A stretch of DNA of 35,407 bases from JBOGJG01 sp050747825 (GCA_050747825.1 JBOGJG010000043.1:1-35407), one strand, 5' to 3'. Positions 17,127 through 24,862 are shown, counted from the first letter of the stretch. Numbers and translations are program-made. Notes: generated by a model not told the origin, from the sequence alone.

Positions 17127-17207
17127 TCAATCCAGGCCGGCCAGGAATTCCACAAGATCGCGCAGCTCGAATTTGGAAACAGCCGGGGGACGGCTATCGT
17201 ACGGCCT
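17127..17207 (-). pseudogene. Possible C-terminal tail of a cytochrome-c-domain protein
   Basis: On the minus strand the last readable codons before TGA at 17127-17129 are SKFELRDLVEFLAGLD, closely resembling the final helix of cytochrome c domains in large acidobacterial and planctomycete PVC-type dehydrogenases (ELRDLVEFLASL). Upstream of it the frame has no CxxCH motif and no start, so only a tail would remain. The match is short and rests on recognition by eye. Confidence 0.35.
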
Positions 17208-17314
17208 TGACCCATCTTGTTCCCACGACTAGAATCTCCTTCGCGAGGTTGGGGTAGAGAAGTAAGATTTTCATCTATTAGCCGAGGCCTCAGACATAAG
17301 AGCCGGGGACGGCT
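17181..17314. repeat. Two copies of a small AGCCG-loop-CGGCT hairpin
   Basis: AGCCGGGGGACGGCT (17181-17195) and AGCCGGGGACGGCT (17301-17314) are the same 5-bp-stem hairpin with loops of 5 and 4 nt, 106 bp apart. They flank otherwise unassigned DNA between the cytochrome-like tail and the helix-turn-helix fragment. Confidence 0.45.
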
Positions 17315-17324
17315 CGCCCGCCTT

Positions 17325-17459
17325 ATGACCAGGTCTGATCAAAGATTCGACGGCTGGAAGGAGATCGCTGCTTCTCTGGGGCGAACGGTACGCACGGTCC
17401 AGCGATGGGAACGACGGAAAGGGCTCCCCGTCCACCGACTCAGCGAGGATAAGGGCAAA
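17325..17459 (+). pseudogene. Helix-turn-helix regulator fragment cut off by a heptad array
   Basis: From ATG 17325 the frame encodes RFDGWKEIAASLGRTVRTVQ followed by RWERRKGLPVHRLSEDKGK. This is the N-terminal DNA-binding motif (GWKEIA-YLGR--RTVQRWE--GLPVHR) found at the front of many acidobacterial sensor proteins that continue into long TPR or beta-propeller domains. At about 17460 the sequence passes directly into the GGTCAGC heptad array, and the open frame then encodes only repeat-derived residues (GQRSAVS units) until a stop at 17645. The gene therefore lost everything after its first 45 or so codons. No ribosome binding site is clear. Confidence 0.75.
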
Positions 17460-17614
17460 CCACTGACCCCGGCTCGCTACGCTCGCCTACTGACCGCTGA
17501 CCGGTTCGAAGACGGTCAGCGTTCAGCGGTCAGCGGTCAGCGTTCAGCGGTCAGCGGTCAGCGTTCAGCGGTTAGCGGTCAGCGGTCAGCGGTCAGTGGT
17601 CAGCGGTCAGCGGT
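17460..17614. repeat. GGTCAGC heptad array with inverted arm and GCTCGCTACGCTCGC core
   Basis: The main run (17514-17614) contains 14 complete 7-bp units, mainly GGTCAGC with GTTCAGC variants, plus a partial unit. The variants fall every third unit, giving a 21-bp higher-order period (GTTCAGC-GGTCAGC-GGTCAGC). The left side carries reverse-complement units (CTGACC at 17463 and 17490) around the core GGCTCGCTACGCTCGCC. A related element lies at 24863-24937 and another at 30202-30379. It directly truncates the helix-turn-helix fragment. Confidence 0.9.
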
Positions 17615-17671
17615 AAAGCCAGCGCCTTTGGTGGTGGTCGTTTAGTTTTTCCTGCAGCCTACAGCCTATTC

Positions 17672-18541
17672 TCATCGATGGAAACTTCGGCCGATAAAGG
17701 CCAGCCCGTCTACGATTCCCGTCCTCCAGTAGATCCAGCTATGCCCGCCGTCGCGCACGCGGTACTCGTGAGGGATCTCGCGGTCGCGCAGCAGCACGTG
17801 AAGCGCAGAATTTCCCTTGTACAGGAAATCGTCATCGCCGCAGTCCAGGTACCATCGGACTTCCTTGAGTTCCTCGACTGGCTTCGATTTTCCCAGATCG
17901 AGAGGGCTGTAAGCGCGCCAATGCGGGCTCAAACGCCCGCTTCCGGTCAGGTCATCGCCGTACAGATTGGCAAAGACTTGGCGGTAGCGTTCGTCGTCCA
18001 TGGACACAACATCCTCATCGGGAATGACTCCACTGCTGAAGGCCGCGCAGGCGGCAAATAAATCGGGATGCCGCATGGCCATCGTCAGTGACCCGTATCC
18101 GCCCATGGAAAGGCCCGAGATGCCGCGGAATTCCTTTTCAGGGCGAGTTCGGTACTCCGCGTCAATAAAAGGAATGAACTCCTGAGTGAACATGTCCTCG
18201 AAGCGAGTCTCATTGCGATAGTCATTGATGTACCAGGTGACCCCGCCATCGGGCATGACGATGATCATGGGCGGGATTTCGCGCGCGGCGATGGCTTGAT
18301 CGGCAGCCAGATCGACTTCCCCAAACTGTATCCAGCCGGATTCGTCATCTGTAAAACCGTGCAGCAGGTAAACCACCGGGTAGCGTCGCGTGGAAAGGTC
18401 GTAATCGGGTGGAAGGTAAAGCGCGTACTCCACGCTGCGGCCCAGAACCGCGCTCTCCATCTTCAAATCCTCCAGCACCTTCCCCTGAGCGAACAAAACG
18501 GAGAAAATCGAAGCTAACAAAACTGCGAGAAGCGGGATCAT
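17672..18541 (-). CDS. Secreted esterase of the alpha/beta-hydrolase fold (esterase D / FrmB-like)
   Basis: The 289-residue protein has an N-terminal signal peptide (about 1-18) and an alpha/beta-hydrolase domain. The nucleophile elbow is GLSMGG with Ser145; acid candidates are Asp236-238 in DCGDDDF, and the catalytic His267 lies in GGHSWIYW. YPVVYLLHGFTDDESGW at 54-70 forms the oxyanion region. This pattern fits the PF00756 esterase group, including S-formylglutathione hydrolases, tributyrin esterases and feruloyl esterases; export makes a carbohydrate or lipid ester more likely than formylglutathione. The gene is divergent from the 182-residue hypothetical and ends just past the heptad-array debris. 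Confidence 0.88.
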   Translation of the reverse strand: MIPLLAVLLASIFSVLFAQGKVLEDLKMESAVLGRSVEYALYLPPDYDLSTRRYPVVYLLHGFTDDESGWIQFGEVDLAADQAIAAREIPPMIIVMPDGGVTWYINDYRNETRFEDMFTQEFIPFIDAEYRTRPEKEFRGISGLSMGGYGSLTMAMRHPDLFAACAAFSSGVIPDEDVVSMDDERYRQVFANLYGDDLTGSGRLSPHWRAYSPLDLGKSKPVEELKEVRWYLDCGDDDFLYKGNSALHVLLRDREIPHEYRVRDGGHSWIYWRTGIVDGLAFIGRSFHR

Positions 18542-18613
18542 GAGCGCGAGGTTAACACCGCCATTGAACTTTTTCCATACTGATCCCGTTAGTACGGTTG
18601 AAGGAGATAAGCA

Positions 18614-19162
18614 ATGTTAAGAAAACTGGCTTTGGGTTTGGTTTTTGTTGGGGTACTGGCATTCTTGAGCGTGGCCGGCTTTGCCGTGGTCTTGGCCGCC
18701 ACCAGCGCCTGGCTGCACCTGGAAGTTGAAAGCGGAGGTGAGGACACGGTCAAGGTGAACGTCCCCCTCGTACTGGTCAGCACGGTGCTTCCCCTGATCG
18801 ATGAAGGCCGACTCAACAACGGAAAAATTGAGATCGACGGCAACGAGATCACCATCGAGGAGATGAGGGAGATCTGGGCGACGCTGAAGAGCCAGGGAGA
18901 TTTCGAGATGGCGTCCGTGCAGACGGATGACCTCAATCTCAAAATCGTTCTCGAAGGAGATTACCTGATCGTCCACTCCAGCGAGCAGGCGAAAACCCTG
19001 GTGAACGTCGAATTGCATCGCGAGGTCGTGGATGCCCTGCTCTCCGGCAGCGGAAATGAGCTGAACCTCGAGGCCGCCATCGAAGCCTTGCAGCGCACCG
19101 GAGGAAAGGAACTGGTTTCTGTGAGGAACGACGACACCAGGGTTCAGGTCTGGATCGACTGA
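18614..19162 (+). CDS. Hypothetical membrane-anchored or exported protein
   Basis: The 182-residue protein starts with a hydrophobic segment (about 5-30) that may be a signal peptide or anchor. The rest is a soluble acidic domain with alternating strands and helices (KVNVPLVLVSTVLPLIDEG at about 48-66, then NLEAAIEALQRTGGKELVSV near 151-170). No cysteines, catalytic motifs or known domains are visible. The ribosome binding site AAGGAGAT is strong. It lies 39 bp before the S9 peptidase lipoprotein gene in the same direction, so the two are probably cotranscribed. I do not recognise the family. Confidence 0.8.
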   Translation: MLRKLALGLVFVGVLAFLSVAGFAVVLAATSAWLHLEVESGGEDTVKVNVPLVLVSTVLPLIDEGRLNNGKIEIDGNEITIEEMREIWATLKSQGDFEMASVQTDDLNLKIVLEGDYLIVHSSEQAKTLVNVELHREVVDALLSGSGNELNLEAAIEALQRTGGKELVSVRNDDTRVQVWID

Positions 19163-19201
19163 GACGATTCTGAGATAATACGGGCGCCAGGAAGGGAGAA
19201 C

Positions 19202-21088
19202 ATGATTAACCTCAAGAGGGTAGCGGCCTGCCTCGCTCTCGGATTGCTGGTATCCGCTTGTCAGTCGAGCATAGAACAGCCTCAGATCACGAAATATACA
19301 ATCGAACAGTTCATGGATACGACTTCCATCACTGGAAGCTCGTTCTCGCCGGATGAATCCGAGATCCTCGTGTCCAGCGATGCCACCGGAGTCTATAACG
19401 CATATGCCATCCCTGTCACCGGCGGTGAGGCCCGGCCGCTCACCGAATCCAGCGAATCCGTCTGGGTGCTTTCCTTCTTTCCCAACGACCGCCGCATTCT
19501 TTACCTGAGCGATCAGGGTGGGAATGAGATCTACCACATTCACCTGCGCAGCGAGGACGGTTCCACCCGTGATCTCACGCCCTATGAAGGAGCCCGTTCT
19601 CTCTTCTATGACTGGAGTTACGACGAGCAATCGTTTTACTTGGGCTCCAATAGGCGTGATCCGAAGTTCATGGACATCTATGAAATGCAGACTGAAACCC
19701 TGCAGCCCCAGTTGGTGTATGAGAACGTCGGCGGCTATAACTTTGCTGCTGTTTCAAATGACGAGCGTTACTTCGCCTTCAGCAAAACTATCACTGAACA
19801 CAACTCAGATATGTATTTGTACGATCGGACCACTGGGGAATTGAAGCATCTTTCCCCCCATGAAGGGGACATCAACTTCGAGCCCCAGGCCTTCAGTCAC
19901 GATTCCAAGAGCCTCTTCTATTTGACCAATGAAGGGAGCGAGTTCTCTTATCTAAAGCAGTACGGTATTGCATCCGGGGAGTCAAAGTCAGTGGCGGAGG
20001 CGGACTGGGATATCCTATACGCTTACTTCTCGCGCTCCGGGCGCTACCGGGTTCTGGCCATAAACAATGACGCTCAGACGCAGATCCGCGTGCGGGATAC
20101 CACCACCAACCAGGATCTCCAACTGCCCGATTTGCCCGACGCGGACATTCGCTCAGTAGAGATCTCAAGGAGCGAAAATCTCATGAGCTTCTATCTGAAC
20201 GGCTCTCGTGCTCCCAACAATCTGTATGTCTTCGACATCGCCACTGGCGAGCAGCGCAAGCTGACCGATACGCTCAGCCCTGAGATTGATTCTCGAGAGC
20301 TGGTGGATGCCGAGGTGGTCCGCTATCAGGCTCTGGACGGCCTCCAGATCCCGGCACTCCTGTACAAGCCCCACCAGGCCAATTCCCAAAACAAGGTGCC
20401 TGCGCTGGTTTGGGTCCACGGAGGCCCCGGAGGCCAGTCGCGGATTGGCTACTCCGATTTAATGCAGTATCTCGTCAATCACGGTTATGCCGTTCTGGCC
20501 GTGAACAATCGCGGCAGTTCCGGTTATGGAAAGACCTTTTTCGGCATGGACGACCGCAAACATGGCCAGGCCGATCTGGATGACTGCGTGGCTGCAAAGG
20601 ACTATATGGCCTCTCTCGACTATGTTGAGGGCGACAAGGTCGGAATTATCGGGGGCAGTTACGGAGGGTACATGGTCCTGGCGGGGCTGGCCTTCCGTCC
20701 GGATGCTTTCGACGTTGGAGTCGATATCTTCGGCGTTTCCAACTGGGTCCGAACGCTCAAGAGCGTCCCCCCCTGGTGGGAAGCTTTCCGAGAAGCTCTT
20801 TACAGGGAATTAGGGAATCCCGAAACCGACGAAGAATACCTAGTCAGTATTTCTCCTCTATTTCATGCCCACAAGATCAGGAAGCCTTTGATCGTCTTAC
20901 AGGGCGCCAATGATCCCAGAGTCTTGAAAGCCGAGTCCGACGAGATTGTGGAAGCCGTCAAGAAAAACGGTGTGCCTGTCGAATATCTCGTCTTTGAGGA
21001 CGAGGGGCATGGATTCGTCAAAACTGCCAACCAGGCACGCGGTTATAAAGCGATCCTGGATTTTCTTGAGCGGCATTTGAAGCACTAG
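19202..21088 (+). CDS. S9-family prolyl-oligopeptidase-like lipoprotein
   Basis: The 628-residue product has a lipoprotein signal peptide with lipobox LVSAC (Cys20), then a beta-propeller region (about 40-350; WSYDEQSFYLGSNR and FSHDSKSLFYLTN repeats), then a catalytic alpha/beta-hydrolase domain. The triad is Ser486 in GGSYGGYM, Asp571 in ANDPRV and His603 in GHGF. These enzymes cleave short peptides, usually after proline or as acylaminoacyl peptidases; anchoring points to periplasmic or surface peptide degradation. GGGAG lies about 5 nt before the ATG. The upstream 182-residue gene and the downstream SDR gene (24 bp away) probably share the transcript. Confidence 0.93.
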   Translation: MINLKRVAACLALGLLVSACQSSIEQPQITKYTIEQFMDTTSITGSSFSPDESEILVSSDATGVYNAYAIPVTGGEARPLTESSESVWVLSFFPNDRRILYLSDQGGNEIYHIHLRSEDGSTRDLTPYEGARSLFYDWSYDEQSFYLGSNRRDPKFMDIYEMQTETLQPQLVYENVGGYNFAAVSNDERYFAFSKTITEHNSDMYLYDRTTGELKHLSPHEGDINFEPQAFSHDSKSLFYLTNEGSEFSYLKQYGIASGESKSVAEADWDILYAYFSRSGRYRVLAINNDAQTQIRVRDTTTNQDLQLPDLPDADIRSVEISRSENLMSFYLNGSRAPNNLYVFDIATGEQRKLTDTLSPEIDSRELVDAEVVRYQALDGLQIPALLYKPHQANSQNKVPALVWVHGGPGGQSRIGYSDLMQYLVNHGYAVLAVNNRGSSGYGKTFFGMDDRKHGQADLDDCVAAKDYMASLDYVEGDKVGIIGGSYGGYMVLAGLAFRPDAFDVGVDIFGVSNWVRTLKSVPPWWEAFREALYRELGNPETDEEYLVSISPLFHAHKIRKPLIVLQGANDPRVLKAESDEIVEAVKKNGVPVEYLVFEDEGHGFVKTANQARGYKAILDFLERHLKH

Positions 21089-21112
21089 AAATAATCTGTG
21101 GACGGAGGAGAT

Positions 21113-21832
21113 ATGACGCTTGAAGGCAAAAATGCGCTGGTGACGGGGAGTACCCGGGGGATTGGCCTGGCTGTGGCCGAGGCTCTGTTAAGGGAAGGCG
21201 CCAATCTGGTAGTCACGTCGCGCCGCCAGAAGGATATTGATGAAGTAGTGGCCAGGCTGGACTCAGCGGGCCAGGGGGAGGTCGTGGGAAAAGAGTGCGA
21301 TGTCCGTGACGCGGATCAGGTGCAGGACCTGATTGAGTTCTGCATTAAGAAGCTGGGCAGCCTGCAGATCCTGATCAACAACGCGGGAATCGGAGCCTTC
21401 AAGAGCGTGGAAGAGATGAGCCTGAGGGAGTGGCGCGACGTCATTGCCACCAATCTCGATGCCGTCTTTTTCGCCTGCCATTTCGCCGTGCCGAAAATGA
21501 GGCAAAACGGCGGAGGCTTTATCATCAATATCAGCAGCCTGGCCGGGAAGAACGCCTTCGCCAATGGGGCCGCTTATAACGCCTCCAAGTTTGGCCTCAA
21601 CGGTTTCAGCGAGGCGCTCATGCAGGAAGTTCGTCACGATGACATACGCGTGGCCTATATTATGCCGGGAAGCGTGGGTACTTCATTCAACAGCATCACT
21701 GCAAAAGAGTCGCCTGCCTGGAAGCTGGCGCCCACGGACGTTGCTGACGTCGTCATGGACACTCTGAAGCGGCATCCTCGCTGCCTGACCAGCCGCATCG
21801 AGATGCGCCCCTCCAAGCCGCCCAGGAAATGA
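21113..21832 (+). CDS. Short-chain dehydrogenase/reductase (FabG-like)
   Basis: The 239-residue enzyme has the classical SDR signatures: nucleotide-binding TGSTRGIG (11-18), NNAG (89-92), catalytic Ser near 141 and YNASK (155-159). SRRQKDID after strand 2 suggests NADP(H). The substrate is not predictable; 3-oxoacyl reduction or another keto reduction are possible. I chose the ATG at 21113 because GGAGGAG lies 4 nt upstream; an in-frame GTG at 21098 would add five residues without support. The gene follows the peptidase by 24 bp. Its stop touches the TTCCAAG element at 21833, so its natural 3' region has been replaced or invaded. Confidence 0.92.
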   Translation: MTLEGKNALVTGSTRGIGLAVAEALLREGANLVVTSRRQKDIDEVVARLDSAGQGEVVGKECDVRDADQVQDLIEFCIKKLGSLQILINNAGIGAFKSVEEMSLREWRDVIATNLDAVFFACHFAVPKMRQNGGGFIINISSLAGKNAFANGAAYNASKFGLNGFSEALMQEVRHDDIRVAYIMPGSVGTSFNSITAKESPAWKLAPTDVADVVMDTLKRHPRCLTSRIEMRPSKPPRK

Positions 21833-21987
21833 GTTCCAAGTTCCAAGTTCCAAGTTCCAGAAACGCGCCAGCGGGCTGTGGTCATTAAAGTCAAGAACTT
21901 CTTGCTAATTTTGGCAGAAGCTCTCGCTCTTGCGAGATTCAAAACTGGGAACTGGAAACCTGGGACTTGAAACTTGGAACTGGGAAC
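21833..21987. repeat. Dispersed element copy 2: TTCCAAG heptad arms around a conserved core
   Basis: The left arm (21833-21860) is four TTCCAAG-type units; the right arm (about 21941-21987) is their degraded complement (AACTGGG, GACTTGA, AACTTGG). The core from about 21880 to 21945 (GGTCATTAAAGTCAAGAACT onward, with the CTCGC-TCTT-GCGAG hairpin) differs from copy 1 at 831-890 by only a few substitutions or single-base gaps. It fills the space between the SDR stop codon and the MFS gene and supplies the MFS start codon. Confidence 0.85.
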
Positions 21988-23278
21988 CAAAAAAGAGATC
22001 TGGAGTTGGGCTCTATACGACTTCGCCAACTCGCCTTTTTCTACTTCCGTAGCCTCGGTCATCTTCAACGTTTATTTCGTCCAGGTTGTGGTAGGCCCTG
22101 CCGGAACTCAGTTTGGGGCCGTGAGTGTGCCTGGAACCTCGATGTGGGGTTTTGCCGTGGCCGCCTCCATGCTGCTGGTCGCTGTCTCGGCTCCCGTCCT
22201 GGGGGCAGTCGCCGACCAAGGGGCATCCAAGAAGCGCTTCCTGTTCGTTTTCTGCTACAGCGGCGTCATTGCTACAGCCCTGCTCTATCTGGTCGAGCCG
22301 GGGGACGTCTGGCTGGCGGTCGGCCTGTACATCGTAGCCAACCTGGGGTTCGAAGGCAGTTTTACGTTTTACAATGCTTTTCTCCCCGAGCTGGTCGATC
22401 GGGAGCGAATGGGCAGAGTCAGCGGCCTGGGATGGGCGGTTGGTTACATTGCCGGGCCTCTGGTCCTGGCCTTGAACCTGGCGATGATCCAGAGGCCGGA
22501 ATGGTTTGGGCTGAGCGCCTCGAATCACACTCCCGTGCGGGCTTCGATGGTGGTTGTGGCGGTATGGTGGGCTGTCTTTGCCATACCCATTTTCTTATGG
22601 GTGCGCGAGCGGGCGCCGGCGCAGGCCCCCGGAGAAAACCTTGTCGCCGCTGGATTCCGCCGTCTATATACCACCCTTAAGCACATCCGGAGCTACCGCG
22701 AGCTGGCCAAATTCTTGATCGCCTTCCTTTTTTACAATGACGGAATTCAGACCGTCATCGTCATGGCAGCCGTTTTTGGGGCTGAAACACTGGGGATGAC
22801 GCAGCAGGAGCTGATCCTGTCCTTCATTCTGGTTCAGGCTGTCGCCTTTGTCGGCGCCCTGATTTTCGGCTATCTTTCCGACAGGCTGCCGACCAAGACA
22901 GCCATCACGATCACGCTGGTGATCTGGTCGGGCGCCGTTCTGTCGGCGCTTTTCATTGAGGAGAGTTGGCAGTTCTGGGTGCTGGGAGCGATTATCGGTC
23001 TGGTGCTGGGCGGAAGCCAGTCTGCCTCACGGGCCCTCTTCGCCCGCTTTGTTCCCGCTCACAAAAGCGCTGAGTTTTTCGGATTTTTTTCCATCAGCCA
23101 AAAAGCTTCGGCTTTGCTCGGTCCCTTGTTCTTTGCCGTGATCTCGGGCATCACCGGCAGCACGCGCTACGCTATAGTCTCCGTCATCATATTCTTCCTG
23201 ATGGGATTGTTCGGATTGTACTTCGTGGATGAGAAAGAGGGAATCAGACAAGGCGAAGAGGCAGAAGCCACTGAATAA
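21974..23278 (+). CDS. MFS transporter of the UMF1 (Atg22-like) family
   Basis: The protein (434 residues from the TTG at 21974) has about twelve hydrophobic segments. The family signature near the N-terminus is IWSWALYDFANSPFSTSV; NLGFEGSFTFYNAFLPEL and GYLSDRLPTK (between helices 8 and 9) are also typical of UMF1 permeases. Fungal relatives release amino acids from vacuoles; bacterial substrates are unknown. No ATG is available near the family N-terminus: the first codons (TTG GAA CTG GGA ACC) come from the TTCCAAG repeat, and no ribosome binding site is visible. The gene may have lost its native start or may now use a repeat-borne one. A REP-like hairpin follows 20 bp after the stop. Confidence 0.9.
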   Translation: MELGTKKEIWSWALYDFANSPFSTSVASVIFNVYFVQVVVGPAGTQFGAVSVPGTSMWGFAVAASMLLVAVSAPVLGAVADQGASKKRFLFVFCYSGVIATALLYLVEPGDVWLAVGLYIVANLGFEGSFTFYNAFLPELVDRERMGRVSGLGWAVGYIAGPLVLALNLAMIQRPEWFGLSASNHTPVRASMVVVAVWWAVFAIPIFLWVRERAPAQAPGENLVAAGFRRLYTTLKHIRSYRELAKFLIAFLFYNDGIQTVIVMAAVFGAETLGMTQQELILSFILVQAVAFVGALIFGYLSDRLPTKTAITITLVIWSGAVLSALFIEESWQFWVLGAIIGLVLGGSQSASRALFARFVPAHKSAEFFGFFSISQKASALLGPLFFAVISGITGSTRYAIVSVIIFFLMGLFGLYFVDEKEGIRQGEEAEATE

Positions 23279-23298
23279 CCACCAATTCTACGCAGCGG

Positions 23299-23323
23299 GG
23301 CCGCTCTCTTACGGTCGCGGCTC
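23299..23323. repeat. REP-like GC hairpin
   Basis: GGCCGCTCTCTTACGGTCGC followed by GGCTC is a near-consensus copy of the family, between the convergent MFS and DnaC-like genes. It lies 6 bp from the stop of the latter. Confidence 0.65.
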
Positions 23324-23328
23324 GGTTC

Positions 23329-24318
23329 TTAAAGCTCTGAAGGATACTCCACCTTGGCAGTCTTGGGAAAAAAGTGCGCCAGGAAGTGCTCAGCGCAATT
23401 CTTACACAGGCAAGACACTTCAATATAGATTCTCCGGCCCGAGCCTTTGGGCCGGGTCTGGTCCAGTTGAGTCACTTTTCGCGATTGGCAGTCCGGGCAG
23501 TTCAATAACGAGTCTGGGATAAGGACTGAAGAACTTCGAGCCTTTGCCTCCTCCAGATCCAGTTTTGGTTTTTGGACTTCGGTTCGAAAATCGAGCCCTT
23601 TGACTTCCAGGACCTCGCACATCTCCATAATTCTCGAAAAGAGGGGCGCTCCAAGCCGCTCACGAAGAATGGGGTCATTCTTCTCGGTTCTTAATGTCTG
23701 ATCGCTTCGAGGGTGCAGCGGCAGGTTCGTGGAGAAGATCGTGTGTTTCCTATGCGTGTATCTGTGATTGATGATGGTTCGGATGGTCTCGGCCACCCAC
23801 TCGGTAGGCCGTCCCGTTCCCAGGTCATCCCACACCAGCAGTTCGACCTCGAACAGGGGGATCAAAACGTCGCGCTCCGTCTCAGGGGAGTCGGGACCGT
23901 AGGAGTATTGGAGCCTGCGTAACAACTCAGTTTCGTCCACGAAAGCCCCGGCTGTTGATTTTTCCTTGATGAGGGCTTCCAGGATAGCTACGCAAAGATG
24001 AGTCTTGCCGACTCCGCAATTGCCGACGAAGAGAATCCCACGAGGGACATTTGGGAACGCCTCAACGTACTGAATTGACCGTGTGAGTGCGCGTTGCTGT
24101 GATTTATTGTTTGTGGGGTCGAAAGACTCAAAGCCCCGATTCAGGTAGCGTGGCGGAATGCGAGCTCCTTCCAGGAGCTTCTCCAGGCGTTTTCCCGGAC
24201 GGCAGTCGCTGCAGCGCGCCACCTGCTCGACACCTTCCCTGGACTTCACGACCCAGCCGGAGCCGCCACAGGTGGCGCATTCCGGGGCTGGAGAGGACTT
24301 CACTTTCTTCCTGTCCAT
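23329..24318 (-). CDS. DnaC-like AAA+ ATPase with N- and C-terminal zinc ribbons
   Basis: The 329-residue protein begins with a cysteine cluster (CATCGG at 14-19 and CSDC at 36-39). A DnaC/IstB-type ATPase core follows: Walker A GNCGVGKTH (99-107), Walker B LLVWDDLG (160-167) and sensor STNLP (196-200). A C-terminal extension (about 250-329) adds a second cysteine set, CPDC (274-277) and CLCKNC (303-308). Helicase loaders of the DnaC/DnaI type load the replicative helicase; the zinc finger plus AAA+ order matches that group, while the C-terminal ribbon is not usual. No istA-like transposase is adjacent, so an IS21 helper is unlikely. It overlaps the cobalamin adenosyltransferase gene by 19 bp and is probably translated from the same mRNA. 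Confidence 0.85.
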   Translation of the reverse strand: MDRKKVKSSPAPECATCGGSGWVVKSREGVEQVARCSDCRPGKRLEKLLEGARIPPRYLNRGFESFDPTNNKSQQRALTRSIQYVEAFPNVPRGILFVGNCGVGKTHLCVAILEALIKEKSTAGAFVDETELLRRLQYSYGPDSPETERDVLIPLFEVELLVWDDLGTGRPTEWVAETIRTIINHRYTHRKHTIFSTNLPLHPRSDQTLRTEKNDPILRERLGAPLFSRIMEMCEVLEVKGLDFRTEVQKPKLDLEEAKARSSSVLIPDSLLNCPDCQSRKVTQLDQTRPKGSGRRIYIEVSCLCKNCAEHFLAHFFPKTAKVEYPSEL

Positions 24319-24848
24319 GTCACTTCCTCAGCCTCTGCGGAGGTGTTTTCGCAGCGCGCCAGGACAAAAAGCAGGTCCGACAGACGGTTCAGGTAAACAA
24401 GGACCTCTGGATTGACATCCGTTTCCTGGCGCATGAGGTGGACCAGCAGTCTCTCCCCGCGCCGGCAGACCGTACGGGCTAAGTGCAGGATTGCCCCGCC
24501 GGGAGCACCTCCGGGGAGTATGAAATTTCGAAGCCTGGGGAGGTCCTTATCCAGATCATCGATGATGCCTTCCAGTTCCCGCCAGTTTCCTTCCTGCATT
24601 CGTTTGATCTCCCGGCGGCTCTCAGCCGTCGTTGCCAGATCCGCCCCGGCTTCGAAGAGGTCGAGTTGAAGCGACTGCAGAACCTGTCTGACCTTCTCGT
24701 TGTGGCAGAAAGCCATAGCCAGGCCCAGAATGGAGTTCAGTTCATCGACAGTTCCATAGACCTCGATCCGCAGCGAGTGCTTGTCCACGCGCTCACCGCT
24801 GAACAGGGAGGTCGTGCCCTCGTCTCCTCTACGGGTATAGATGCTCAT
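24300..24848 (-). CDS. Cob(I)yrinic acid a,c-diamide adenosyltransferase, PduO/MMAB type
   Basis: The 182-residue enzyme transfers the adenosyl group of ATP to cob(I)alamin, making coenzyme B12. The N-terminal TRRGDEGTTSL (about 5-15) is the ATP-binding signature; VYGTVDELNSILG and CRRGERLL follow, the latter holding the conserved arginines. I placed the start at ATG 24848 (MSIYTRRGDEG): the frame continues to a GTG at 24869, but those codons lie in the GGTCAGC repeat. A weak AAAGAGA precedes the ATG. No B12-dependent enzyme or cobalamin riboswitch is visible nearby. It overlaps the DnaC-like gene by 19 bp. Confidence 0.93.
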   Translation of the reverse strand: MSIYTRRGDEGTTSLFSGERVDKHSLRIEVYGTVDELNSILGLAMAFCHNEKVRQVLQSLQLDLFEAGADLATTAESRREIKRMQEGNWRELEGIIDDLDKDLPRLRNFILPGGAPGGAILHLARTVCRRGERLLVHLMRQETDVNPEVLVYLNRLSDLLFVLARCENTSAEAEEVTWTGRK

Positions 24849-24862
24849 GACGATCTCTTTTC

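Noticed and set aside
17460..17614. CRISPR array
   Set aside because: The units are 7 bp, directly contiguous, with no spacers and no cas genes nearby.
17217..17645. 142-residue protein containing GQRSAVS repeats
   Set aside because: The repeated peptide is only the translation of the GGTCAGC DNA array fused to a truncated helix-turn-helix gene.
18617..19630. 337-codon minus-strand open frame
   Set aside because: It lies opposite two coding genes with strong ribosome binding sites and clear signal peptides; the translation is low in meaningful motifs.
23329..24318. IstB helper of an IS21-type insertion sequence
   Set aside because: No istA transposase or terminal repeats are adjacent, and the N-terminal zinc cluster fits the DnaC/DnaI group better.
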